Of a stretch of DNA of 64,000 nucleotides, positions 12,350 to 24,143 are shown one piece after another. The DNA is taken from contig JAHWDD010000007.1 of the NCBI GenBank assembly GCA_023897205.1, positions 4,774,001 to 4,838,000 of the forward strand, given 5' to 3'. A program made the position numbers and the translations under genes. Each line of letters opens with the position of its first letter. Position 1 is the first letter of the stretch. This DNA is from Exophiala sp. HKRS030. Taxonomy: Eukaryota > Ascomycota > Eurotiomycetes > Chaetothyriales > Herpotrichiellaceae. The notes beneath the pieces are model-generated. The model was not told where the DNA came from, did no database searches, and saw only the letters and a list, made by a program, of their open reading frames with translations.

Positions 12350-14612
12350 TCAATCCACCTTGACGCCCCCATATATTCTTCGAATAAACACATACGCCGT
12401 CAAAAACCCAATCGTCCCTGTTGCCAGCGTATATACTGCGCATGCGAGTGCGCTGTAGCTGAAAAATAACAGGCTGCTGACAAACCCGTCAATGTGCAAT
12501 CTCGTCCAGTAATACCAAGCCGAGTACAAAAAGATCCAGAATCCCGATGCCCCTCCCACAAAAAATGACTGCCACCACCAATGGTAATTCTCCGCACATA
12601 GCTGGATGTACGTCGTGATCATGACCGTCTCCGCAATCGTGATCGACAACAGCGCCGAAATGATGCTCAAAAACCCAAACACATAATAGTACGATGATTT
12701 ATCGAGGTAGAGCGATTTAAACACAAAGATAAGTTCAATGAAAAGAACGGCAAATGACACGAGTCCAGCTCCTAATGCCAGCGTAATCTGATGCTGTGCG
12801 TACCATGCTCGTGGAGGTATCTGCCGTGGAATCGCGTTGGTCCGCGTCGGGTGTTCCCATGCTGATGATCGATAGTATCCATAGTACGATCCCACATGAA
12901 CCAGTGGGAGCTGGATAAGAAGCCATAGCGACGCTAATGCCAGGAGAGTCGAGAACGGCAATGCCGTGGATGACGCCTGCGCCCAGGTGAAGAGATTGAG
13001 CACAAACATCAGCGTAAAAACGAGTCCGGGGAAAAGTAATGCAGTCTGACACCTCAAGTTAGTCCATGTCGTCGTCCTAACATCAACTCCCCACTTACCA
13101 TCATAGTGTTCTTGCGCCAGTTCTGTCCACCGAATGTCTTGTAAACTCGTGCCGAAAAATATCCCGAGAAGCCTCCCGCAAACACGAAGAGCCCGACACC
13201 GACGCTCAGAAAACCTCCCCGCCAGCTGGGGTTCAACACACCCACACAGCTGAGGACGAGAAGACCACTGACCATGAAGACGAGTTGCATGCCAGACCCA
13301 ACAAGCGGCGCCAACAATCCACTGTACGGTGGTGGCCTGAAAACATCGCCATGCAACAACTTCCAGCCTGTAAGCTCCTCCGATGACTCTTCGTCTGATG
13401 ATACATCTTCGTCTGGGGTCGACTCGGACATTTTCTCCAAAAGCCCACTACCCATCTTCTTCTTGTCTCCAAATTTGGTGATACGCAATCTCGCCTCTTC
13501 GAGCACACCGTCACCTCTTCCTCGCACGTCTCCTTGCATAGTCCGTCCCCAAATGACGATACAGACTGCTCCAAGGATGCCAGAAATGATCAAAGAGTTG
13601 AGGATGGCCAGCCAATGGGTAAAAGAACTCTCGGATTGATCGGTAAAGTATAGATCCCACCTATTGGCCCACTCGATGTCGTTGGTTTCGCGGAAATAAA
13701 CCGAGTATGTGTAGGGGATCGTCAAGGTCGTCCCATCATCCATATTGGCCACCTCTTCTGGAATGTAGGATGAATCAGCGTACTGGGTGCGTAGGTCGTC
13801 ATTGGGGTTGGGTGGAATGTAAAGAGCCAAGGGTTCATTATCACCCGAGACATCAAGCGGACAACCAGTTTCATTGCGATGAATTCCATAGATGCTCTTG
13901 GCGTACACCTCGAAGCCCACAATGACCTTTCCACCATTTTCACCGGCTCGACCGGGAGCGTTACGCCAGCGAACGACCAAGGTGTAGTGATTGTTGAGAT
14001 AGTAGCGTTGTTTGCCCGTGGTAATATCATAGTCCTTGTATCCCATCTTGAAACCAGCGGCGTAGTACTTCTTTGCTCGGTCAGGAGTGGTGAAGGACGT
14101 GGCGCCAGGTAGGTTATCGAGGATCCATTCGGTGACATAGCCTTCCTCGATCAATTGTTGGGCCCATTTCATCTCTCGGCGGTCGACGACTCTGTCACAC
14201 AAATATTGACATTCGACATCTTGACCCATGTTAATCTCGAGGTCAGATGTCTTGATGCGATCACCTCGAAGAACCTCTCCTAGGTTTAAAGGGACGCTGT
14301 GGCCACTAGCGATAGAAGCACCCTGGTGCTTGTGACCTGTAGGGGGCAGACGAAAGGTAGATCGAAATATGCATATTGGAGGGGGCTGTTGTCCGAGTAG
14401 ACTTTGTTGACGAGTAAGGGGATATTCTCATCGACCTGATAACTGCGTATTGAGTAGCCTGGTGTAGAAGTCAGTAAGAATGGAGGCGATGGAGACAGGT
14501 TCGTCTAGTCCCAAGGCTGCGCACCTGGGATGTAAAAGGCTGTCGATAAGCATGTGAAGATTAAAAGCAGTTGAATTGACCACCCAAGGTGAAGCCGGAC
14601 GTCGGGTGACAT
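12350..14612 (-). CDS. TM9 superfamily nonaspanin (EMP70/TMN family)
   Basis: An endosome/Golgi multispanning protein of the EMP70/TM9SF family. Exons 14525-14612, 13099-14458 and 12350-13045 give 714 residues if one base is restored. A signal peptide (MSPDVRLHLGWSIQLLLIF) leads to mature FYIPGYSIRSYQVDENIPL. The luminal domain ends near 280, and about nine membrane segments follow with the family signatures GGQNWRKN, TALLFPG, HVGSYYGYY, ENYHWWWQSF and the C-terminal KVD COPI/Golgi signal. The CCCCC run at 14342-14346 (complement) lies in the luminal signature DLPFVCP-PTGHKH and is one C short. Upstream and downstream parts are in different frames, and restoring one base makes all exon phases agree. 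A base-call error is more likely than a null allele in so conserved a gene. Confidence 0.9.
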
Positions 14613-17004
14613 TGTGGAATTGATCCCTGGAGACCTGTAGATCTGGAGATCTGGAGGACTGGGGATGATTAAGAGGAGTAAGAGGAAGAGAAGCGAGTGG
14701 AATGGGCACAAAGTGCCAAATGTGTGAACGACAGGATGACGAGGAAGAAGATTGATAAGGACGAAGGGGAAAGAAAGTGTTGAATGGGCAGAAGCAGTGG
14801 CGTGCAGCCAAAAGGCAAGTAGTAACAACGAGATAGGATGAAGTGAGTAAGTGCAGATGCAGAGGTTAGCGTCTTTTACCCAACGTGTACAGAGTACTCC
14901 GTAAAGAGGGAACGCCGGTTCTTCTGGTTAGTTGACCAGTTAGTTGATCCGTAGTGAGATAGACGTTGGGTTAACGGGGACACTGGGGACTGAGCTTCCG
15001 TGGCTCCCTTCGCGTTTAGTGTAGGCACCTAGTAGGTTTCTAGGTAGGTGGTAGGGACTCACGGGACTGTACCGTACAGAGTAGGTGCTTAGGTGAACCC
15101 TTATAGGACCGCGACAGAGGTGGGGACCACGTTGGGACCAAGACTCTGGGCGTGTAGCATCGGCTGTGCTTGTGCCTGTGCCTGTGTCAGTGGTGGAGAG
15201 GCCACGGAGAGCCATACTTAGGTAGGTGAAGCTTAGGCACCCTTGTGTCCCTGCAGGTTGGAAGCCTCGAGGTCCACAGGTGGTGAGACTGTGAGACCAT
15301 GGGCCAAACCCTAAGCAAAATTTCATGGGGGGCAACGTTACGTGTTTCTTTCAAGTTCTGACATCGCCCACTGTCGCCCCAACCCTGGTCCCTGTACTCC
15401 GTACTACTACAACTACGGACGTGTACGGAGCACGACGGAGTACGGAGTGCATATTACGGCGTGATTACGGCTATTATTACTACCACGTCCAGCACATCGT
15501 GCATCTCCAGCACTCCGTATATCTAACAAGTCACATGATTCCCAGGATTCTGTGATTGATAGGTATCATGGTGAAATCTGGATGAGATCTAGACGAGAAT
15601 CCCTTCAGACCAACTCCTCTAGCTAGAAGATGACAAAGTGAGGCCTGAAGATCTCTGCAGAAGGATCATCGGATTCTGATACTGTCGACTGCCACCAAGC
15701 TTCTCGGCCACTAGCTTCAAACTTTTATTTTCTCGTCCTCACCTGTCCTCAATCACTGCCACGGCAAGACATCCCAGGCTTTCCAGGCACCCAAGGGCCA
15801 AGGAACCCGAACAGCCGACGCCACCGACTGTCAGCGTACGGAGTAATTGTCTTGAGTGAGCTTCAATATTCGGTGGGAAAGATGCTGATTCAGAACTGAC
15901 CTGCCATACCAACCAATAAGAATCCTGAGTCTCAGGCGCCTCTTTTGCCCTGTGCTTGTTCCTGTGCCTGTTCCTATCACAATCTGGTCGTGGCTATCCG
16001 GATTCCACACCGCCTTCAAGTCTCAGCTTCTCAGCGATATATCTCACAGTCTACGGGTCGAAATGATGCTTTGTCAGGTCCAATATCGGTCAACGTATTG
16101 TACGAAAATACCTGATAACCATTGTCATCGTGTCTCGAGTTGCAATCTCATAGGTGCGTAGATACTCCGGATTTGGACCGACTACCCTGCGTCGGGTAAA
16201 CAGGAGCCCAAACCTACCAGCGCTTTGCTTGGATATTTGTGCCCGTCGTCAACATATTCATTGGTTGCATTTTCAATCCAGTCCTCTTTGTCACTTTTTG
16301 TGCTCCACCGACATCAATGTGTTTCGAGGTTCAATGCCATGACTAGACCATGCTCGCTATCATCCATGTCCCAAGTCGCCAAGTCAAACGATGATATAAC
16401 ATCATCAACTGCGGAGGCAAAGCCACTCACCTCAAGACCATGGCCTAAGCATACACTTCACTTCTGATCTTTTCACACCACGGCTGCAAAAAAAATGCAT
16501 TTCCTTCTGGACTAAATGGAAGTGCCCCAAACAACAATGTAAGATGGGAAAACGAAGAATGTGCTCGGCCCGTACCCGATGCCGTACGGCGAGAGGCATC
16601 ATATGTCATGCGTCTTCCCGAACTACCACCAGGTCCCGACCCGACTTGGTGGACGACGACATGGTGAAATAAATGTGTCTTGACCACAGCCCATCACTGA
16701 TTCAACCTCAATATTCGACGGTAAGTGTTATTAATATATCTTGTCATATCCAAGTCACAAGCCAGCCATCTCAGTGTCTTATATTTTTGAGCCAACACCA
16801 TCGTTTCAACATCACTATCTCCATAACAGTCTTGAACCACATCAATACCACATCAGAAGGTACACATATCACGTACTAAAGATAAACAACTCTCCGCCCT
16901 CTCCTACTGCGATTCACCATTCCAACATAATCCGCCTCTCACCGTGGCCTCAGACCAACCCCACTCAATCCTTGACACAAGTCCAGTGAACCACCTACAC
17001 AACC
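14613..17004. other. Intergenic with clustered TACGGAGTA motifs
   Basis: No gene seen. TACTCCGTA/TACGGAGTA occurs at 14895, 15395 and 15837, with close variants at 15421-15449 and 15510. GGTAGGT/TAGGTAGG strings lie around 15020-15060 and 15220, and a (TGTGCC)n-like tract near 15165-15190 and 15955-15975. Confidence 0.5.
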
Positions 17005-17826
17005 ATGCCGTTCGCACACTTGAACAACCACACAATCCACTACACAGACATTCCTCCCGACCCATCCACCCCCTCCACCACCACCACTGCATCCAAAACA
17101 CTCCTCTTCATCCACGGCCTAGGCTCAACACAGAACTACTTCCTCCCACTCGCCCCGCACCTCAGCCAGCACCGACTGATCATCTTCGACAACTACGGCG
17201 CCGGCCGCTCTTCATACACGCACAACACAGAGACAAGCATCCCGTTAATCGCGCGCGACGCGCTCAGCCTGCTCGACCACCTATCGATCCCGCAGGCCAT
17301 CGCCGTCGGCTACTCGATGGGCGGGATGCTCCCGACGTACCTGGCAGCATCATTCCCCTCGCGGATCACAGGGGCCATCTGCATCGGACCCGTGCACCCG
17401 TCGGCAAGCGTGTCAGCGGTGTTCGCACAGCGGATCCCGACCGTGCGGGCCGGCGGGATGGAGAGCATGGCGAACACGATCCCCAGCTCCGCGACGGGCG
17501 AGCGCGCAACCGCGCTGCAAAAGGCCTTTATCCGCGAAATGCTCCTCTCGCAAGACCCAGCGGGCTATATCGCCAACTGCCGCGCGATCGAGACCGCAGA
17601 GCCCCCAGTCTACGCCGACGTCAAGGTCCCCGTGCTGATCATCGCGGGCCGCCAGGACAAGTCGGCGCCGCTGCCGGCCTGCGAGTATATCCTCAGCCAG
17701 CTGGGCTCGGACCGCGAACGCAAACGCCTCGAGGTGCTCGACGGTGTGGGCCATTGGCATTGCGTCGAGGCCCCGGATGAGGTTGGCGCGTTGGTCGCGG
17801 GGTTTGTTGGCGAGTTGGACGATTGA
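17005..17826 (+). CDS. Alpha/beta hydrolase, enol-lactonase-like
   Basis: A soluble single-exon alpha/beta hydrolase of 273 residues. The fold is shown by the oxyanion motif HGLGS (37-41), the nucleophile elbow GYSMGG with Ser104, the acid Asp218 in AGRQDKSAPL, and His250 in GVGHWHCVEAPDEV. That spacing and tail resemble 3-oxoadipate enol-lactone hydrolases (PcaD type) and bacterial-style HTH-free hydrolases, but the substrate cannot be fixed. The ATG at 17005 puts the first strand at the usual distance. After about 17,150 third positions are overwhelmingly G or C, well above neighbouring genes, and no intron is present. These two features together could reflect transfer from a GC-rich donor. 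The neighbours are unrelated housekeeping-type genes. Confidence 0.85.
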   Translation: MPFAHLNNHTIHYTDIPPDPSTPSTTTTASKTLLFIHGLGSTQNYFLPLAPHLSQHRLIIFDNYGAGRSSYTHNTETSIPLIARDALSLLDHLSIPQAIAVGYSMGGMLPTYLAASFPSRITGAICIGPVHPSASVSAVFAQRIPTVRAGGMESMANTIPSSATGERATALQKAFIREMLLSQDPAGYIANCRAIETAEPPVYADVKVPVLIIAGRQDKSAPLPACEYILSQLGSDRERKRLEVLDGVGHWHCVEAPDEVGALVAGFVGELDD

Positions 17827-19016
17827 TCTGTGGGATGAAGATGAATGGGTGGCGTAGTGAAAGGGGTGGCCCACGTTGGTTTGGAAATGTGGTTTGATGA
17901 GCTGCGAGAGGGAGAAGAGCGTTTCCAAGGAGAAGAGTGTTTGTGCTTGGACAAGGAAGTTGGAAGACTAGGAGACTAGAAGACTAGAAGACTACTTAGA
18001 ATACTTAGAATACTGGACGATCGTAACCGTCAGGAAACCCTCCATCTGGCGACACTGGAAATGAATTTCACAAAGAGTGCAAAAATCGGATGAATATAAA
18101 TCTTGTTATATGATGAGAAGACGCTCAAGGCTCTTCAAGCGGCCTTTGGTACTGTCTGGGGAGATGAAAGAATACAAGTGATATAGAATTTATAACATGT
18201 CAAGGACCCCCACGAACGCTCGTCTCGGTTTTTGTTTTCGCTTTCATCCCTTGTTGCTCCGCCTCGCTTGGATCCTCGCATGGTTGACTGAATATCGACA
18301 TGTGATGCTCAAGTAAGTAATATATCTCTCTTAAAGGCAATCGAGATTGCTTAAAATGTAGGTTCAAGTCAGAAGCCATGGATGTGGCTTGTATGTGATA
18401 TTCCTTCCACTTGTTCCAACCTTTCCTCTGCCATCAGATTTCTTTCTTCTCCCTCCATCTGAGATGCTGCCTCCCACCCGGTGTGAGCGTACATGGCTAA
18501 CGCATCACAACAACAAAAAATGGAAATCGCTTGCTTGCTTGTTTCTCGGAGTCGAGGACTTGCCCAACATCTGTAGCTCGATTCTCGAGCCATAGTTCCC
18601 AAACCACACGCCCGCCATATGCAAGTGAAAACAAATGAAACTTTCCCAATTTCGGTCCCCGATGCAGCACAGGTCTTGCCCACCTTCTTTTTGAGTGCAT
18701 CGAGTGACCACAAGCAGGAGAACTAGGGAGGTGGAAGAAACGACCAACCTTCCAGACCAGGACGATTAATAATTCATGTCGTTTTGAAGTGCATCTTGCA
18801 CATTAATACTGCTTTTCCTCCATCTGACCCTTCTGCTATAATCCGTATTTCTTCCAATCCAGAGATGATTTTTGGCTGTACTGGCTGACTTGCCATCAAG
18901 GAGTACATACCAGGTCGCAGATACCCATGAACTTTTTCGTAAACGCTGTTCTAACACGAACTGAGGGGGGAGGTCGACTCGGCTTTCGCCCCCATGAAGC
19001 GAGAGGCTGGATTTGC
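17827..19016. other. Intergenic
   Basis: No supported gene. A short imperfect tandem (AAGACTAGGAGACTAGAAGACTAGAAGACTAC-like) lies near 17965-17995. Open frames at 18369-18747 lack any domain and have atypical composition. Confidence 0.45.
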
Positions 19017-20633
19017 TCACAGAGCAACATCCAAGACCAAACTCACATCCTGCACCTTTGGACCGGCGAGATCTTCCAGAACTGGTATAAGATCCAAAAG
19101 CTCATTGTCGTGGGCATCCGAGAACCATGAGCTGATTGGGACAGCATGTTGGGGGTGGAAAATGTATGACGTGGGCGAATTGTCGATGATGATGGTCTCT
19201 TTCAGATCTCTTCCGACCTGGGACAGATCCTGTTCACTCGTTAGGAAAATGTGCGACACCAAAGCTTATAAGCAACCTTACCTTGACATAATTGCCTTGA
19301 TGATTATAACAGCTTTCTCTGAATAGCCGATGATGCACAACATGATGGATATCGAGCTGGTCCAATAATGGATCGCCGTACTTAGAAACTGAGGCTGTGA
19401 AGACAACAACTTCATATAGCTCGCCAACTCTTTTCATGAATGCATCCACTCCTGGTCGCTTGATCACGTAGACGTTATGATACTGACCTTCAATTTCGAC
19501 GGGAATGGTGAAATCGGCTTGGTTGAGGATTTTGAAACTGCTATGCACCAAGGTTTCGTCGAGATCCAACACCAGACACTTGCGACCTTTGAATCGAGGC
19601 TGGATGGGTGGTAACAACCATGACATCTTTTCTGGGGCGGGTTCTGGCACAGGAGGAGTTTCCTTGGTAGCAACTTGTTCTTGTCGTTTTGATAACGGAG
19701 GGGTGGTGGCAGAGGTGTCTGTGGCTGTAGCTCGGCGGGTTGAACTGGTTCATCCAAAGGTTCTTCGTCGATGGATGGAGCAGTTGGCGGTGCATCTGGC
19801 ATCTCTACGTCACTGCTTCTCCTACTATCTGCGGCATCGTGCTTGTCAGAATTGTTGGGATAATCAGACTGAGTAGGTGTTGCGCCAATGACATTGACAT
19901 CTGGAGCAGTTTTATGGTTGGGCACAACGACAACAGGAGCTTTGGGTGTATCTTGTTGGCTGGACGAAGGATTTCCATAGTCGCCAGCGTTTGCTCCTGT
20001 GGCAATAGGTGCGGGATTGATACCTGTCGCTACTGGAGAGACTTGGTCGTGGCCAGCAGCTTCTCTTGATATCCTCGGCGGGTCGTCTTCGACTTGGATC
20101 TTCTCTGATAGCTCACCCTTCCCATCGCCACCAACTACACCACTCTTTTCGTCCAGACTTGCTTCCCCTTGTAGGGTCTTCTCGCTCTCGACGACTTCGT
20201 TCTGGTCTTGAGACCGAGCAACGGATCTTTGGGTGGTAGATGGGATCTTTATTTTCTTAGCGGCAACGTCGGGATCGTCCGACTTTGTAGGATCGTAAGC
20301 GTCTTGAGGACTACAGCAATTCAAAAAGGCCAGGAAGCCACCGCGTGACTTCTTCTCCGATCCTGGAGCCTCGTTCTGTTGTGGAGGGGGTGGGGTGGTC
20401 TTTGAGGGATCGATAGCTCGAGCAGCTCTTGCGGATTTCCTACTACTCCTGCTGTTGTTTCGACTTCTGCTTAGGAGGCTCCGTTTAGAGCCACGCCTGG
20501 GAGAAGGAGGCTCTTCTGGTACAGGTGGTGCAGGGGGTGGACCGGGAGCGGCAGAGTCCGAAGGCTTTGTATTGGATGATGTGCGTGACGGTATATTGAC
20601 AAGCGACGGTTGTTTGGAAGGTTTCTCTGTCAT
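19017..20633 (-). CDS. FCP1/NIF-domain phosphatase, Psr1/Psr2-like
   Basis: A HAD-superfamily protein Ser/Thr phosphatase like yeast Psr1/Psr2, plasma-membrane phosphatases of the salt-stress and general stress response. Exons 19282-20633 and 19017-19229 give 521 residues once one base is restored. The N-terminal 330 residues are low-complexity (Pro/Ser/Asp-rich) with an NCC pair at 106-107, a likely palmitoylation site as in Psr proteins. The catalytic domain starts near 340: [14 protein letters not shown], then [10 protein letters not shown] with Asp357 and Asp359, [22 protein letters not shown], and [11 protein letters not shown] in exon 2. The linker changes frame at a G4 run (19700-19703, + strand). 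One added base joins both halves and makes the exon phase correct. The catalytic half is unmistakable. Confidence 0.9.
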
Positions 20634-23600
20634 TGTGTCATTATTCTGGGGGCGGAAGCTGACAAGTCGGAGGAAGTATCGATAGCTGGAGCAAGATCTC
20701 GGGATATGGCGCCTAAGTTGTTAGATGTTAGAAACAGAGTTGCGCGGGCGCGGGCAATTGAGATGAGACAGATTCACGATCGATCATGTCAGGGAGGGCC
20801 AGAGGGTCAGAGGGTCAGAGGGTCGGCCATACCTGATGAAGGCTGAGTGGCAGCGCTGCCACTCATGTGGGGCGAGGTTTGGCCTGTAACGGCCGGGTGT
20901 GTTGCAGCGCGAACAATTCAAAGGTGAGCGAAAGGCTGAGGATGTCGCGCAAAGGTGGAAGAAGGGAGTGAGTGAATGAATGAATGGTGGTTGAGATGAT
21001 TGACTATAGGGTGATGCGAAAAAGCGGTGATCAACAAAGACGGCGAGGTGTATCGGAGGCTGGAGCTGGGGGAAATGACGAGAAAGAGAGGGAGAAGGTG
21101 AGGTGAGAGGTACAGAAGTGCAAAGTAGGTACAGCGGGTAGCAGGTCGCAGGTCGCAGGTCGCTGGTGGTACTCCGGAGGTGGTAGGTCGCGGGTAGCAA
21201 GTCGTCAGTAGTAAGTAGTAAGTGGTCAGTAGTAATTAGCAAGTAGCGAGAGACGGGGCAGCGAGTGGTACGGTGGGTAGCAAGCACTAATTAACTAGGG
21301 ATCGGACCAAGTCAAGGTCGATGGCAGATGGGGAATGGCATTGGGAATGAGAATGAGAATGAGAGTTGGATTGGGTGGTGGGTGGTGGACGGTGGGTGAG
21401 GGTGTGGGTGTGGCAGTGGGAGTAAGAGGGAAAAGTGGAAGCTGGAACTCCGTAGTGGCTATGGACCAGCACTAAAGGCCTAGTCACCTTATTAACTAGT
21501 TAACTATTTGCCTTGGTAGTTAGTTAAGCAAAGTGTGGCAGTACACCCGAGGACTGTGCTCCGTACGGCGCGTGGGCGTCAGGCACAGAGGCTTCGGGCA
21601 CTAAGATGGGCGATGGGGGTGGCAGTGGCAGCGGCAGCGTAGAGAGGCGTGAGAGGCACAGAGGGTAAGGGGGTCGGATGGGGGTGTGGCAGGCTAATCG
21701 GCTACTATTAAGTACTAACTACCTGATTCGATCAACTAACTAGTTAGTCTGTTAGTTAGTGCTGCCTATCTGGGGTTCCTGTAGGCGCTGGGGTCTGACT
21801 AGGAACCCACCAGGCAATTCCGAGGCCAAACCCAAGGAGAGTCGATAACTCGAGGAGGGAGCACGACTTGTGCAATAACTGGGAATAGGCCGAGTGCCAA
21901 CAACGAGAGCACATACGGAATACGGAGGAGTCGAGGACGGAGTCCAGAGTCCAGAGTATGTGTGGCTGGGCGATCTTGCGGATGGGGCGATCAACTACCA
22001 GGCACCTACCAGGTAACGTGCCAGGTAACTAGTTAGTTAGTGCTCGGGTGGATGCGCCTCTAAGGTGATGGACTAACCAACTAAGTGGTTTTAAGCAGAC
22101 CAGGTGTGACTTGGATCGAGATTCGACACTACTCCGTAGAGAATATGGGCGCCAGTGTTGACTCTTGGACTTGTGAAGGATGCAACACCTCGACTCAGTG
22201 CGGACGAGGCAACTAACCAACTAACCAACTACAAGCAATGCAACAAGACAAAGACATACGCAGAGAGCTGAGTCAGGAGTCCAACTGCGTCGCGGTAAAG
22301 GCCTGGGGCCTGCAGCTCTGGCGAAATCAGGCTCAACGCGCACTAATCTCTTGGGGAATAAGGGAGAGATTCGCCAGTCCCCATGGGCCGAACCTAACTA
22401 ATAACTAGTCATCACCTGGAACTTCTACACCATAGGAAAGCCACTGACTCAAAGCAGCTTCTCAAAAGGAATACCAACCAAGGCCACATGAATGTCTTGG
22501 GAAGCGTTCAAAAGGCCCATGTTTGTACCGAACAAGGCGTGCCAGTTGGACCTCCTCCAGCTGAACATTATCGCCACCACGCCAATGTCCGTCATCCGGG
22601 GCCAGTTAAAGAGCCCAGAGATCTCAATGACGGGGTAAATACTAAAGACGCGTGGGCATGGACCTCGGGCCTTCTGAGCCTATGCCATGTGCCCGGGAGT
22701 CAGGGCGTTCGCTGTCGCTTGGGTCGCGGTACTCTTTGCACTCTCTGCACTCTCTACACTCTCTGCCGGAAAGGAATTAGGTAAGAACTGACTTTGGAAA
22801 GAGCGACAAGTTCGATAGCACCTACCACCAGTACAAAACCCGTCATGGGCACAAATTTTGATGCCTGAAGTCTATATCACAAAACCCTTTCGCATCAAGA
22901 TCGGCCACCATCTATGCATGAACCTGTACCAACTTTCACACCACCACCTGCCAATCGACATGCATGTGAGTTTGTTCTGATTCTGATATCAGTTAGTTGT
23001 CCACTGCCGTTCAGACCTTGGATGGTTTTGATTTGGTCTGATCAGGAAAAAGGACTCCACAACGTCTAGGGTGGCCAAGATATCGTGGGCTCTAGGTACG
23101 TGCTAGGCACCATCAGCTTTTGGCCTTTGCCTCTCTAGGCCAAGGTCCGGGGCCTAGGGGCTGCTCGTTAGCTCCAACAGCCTTCAAGGTCGCGCTCCAT
23201 TGCTCCAAGGAAATTGCCCAACCTTCAGTGGGTGGTTCGCTTGTCATTTGCGGCGAATGGCTGGCCGAGGATAAAGCGGACAGGATGGATTCGCTGGAAT
23301 CACCTTCGCCGTCTCACCTCAGTCCAGAGTTCAGAATCCAGACTGGCAAACTCAACTTTCTGCTATGGCCAGGCACGAATACAGAGATGACGGGAGCTAT
23401 GATTGACAGCTCCCTCGTCATCGCGTGCCGCAACATGGCAGCCGGTACTCTGTGACTCCTGTCATCTCCATTGCCCATCTCTCATCATGGCCCAAGTGTC
23501 TCCCACCTCCAGGCTCAGCTCATTCGGATGTTCCTCCGATGGTGCTACTGTACGCCGTGGCTCTAGACGCCAGCATGGACCACTTCTCGCACTAGCAAAA

Positions 23601-24143
23601 GCCCCTGCGATTCTCGAACCAACGACGACGTGATGAACTCCGCCATTCCCGAATCCCAACCCTCAAGATTAGCCGCCCACTGCCGCCTTGGTCCTTGATT
23701 GTTTCAAGGTTTCAAAGCTTCTCTCACATCATCACAATGTTTCCAGCACGAGGTGATTCGGCCTTTTCACCTCTGCTTTGGGCCATGGTGTCAATCCAAG
23801 AATCTCATTCGTTCAATCCATGGGAATATCCTAATCTTTTGTAAGGGCTACGCTCCCCTGCGGGCCCCTGTTACCAGTAGCGAAGGCCTGCCGACGCAAT
23901 CCATGTCAACTGACTCGTCGAGCTGGTGTGATTTGCAAGCCTCGCTTCCCTTTCTCTCGTCTCGTATCATATCAACCCTACCACGCCCACATGATTGACC
24001 ACTGCCCAGGCTCCCAGCCTCGTCACCCCCACCTTGCCTTCGTGACGAGGCTCAACATAATACGATATTGACGCCCACCTTGTACCGAGTACCCCTTATA
24101 TCGAGTACATAGAATAACCCCTTTTTTTACCCAGTTCACGCTT
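20634..24143. other. 3.5 kb gene desert with TTAGTTAG strings
   Basis: No supported gene. Short strings of TTAGTTAG/AACTAACCAACT repeat between 21480 and 22240. GGTCGCAGGTCGCAGGTCGC-like tandems lie near 21150, (GAGAAT)n near 21345 and CACTCTCTG/A tandems near 22735-22765. One TACTCCGTA is at 22130. Open frames at 22488-22784 and 23120-23633 have no recognisable domain. Confidence 0.5.

Noticed and set aside
16944..17780. 278-codon frame overlapping the alpha/beta hydrolase
   Set aside because: Arg/Pro/His-rich out-of-frame reading of a GC-rich gene; the other frame has a full catalytic triad.
23120..23633. Open frames in the gene desert
   Set aside because: No domain and no splice support.
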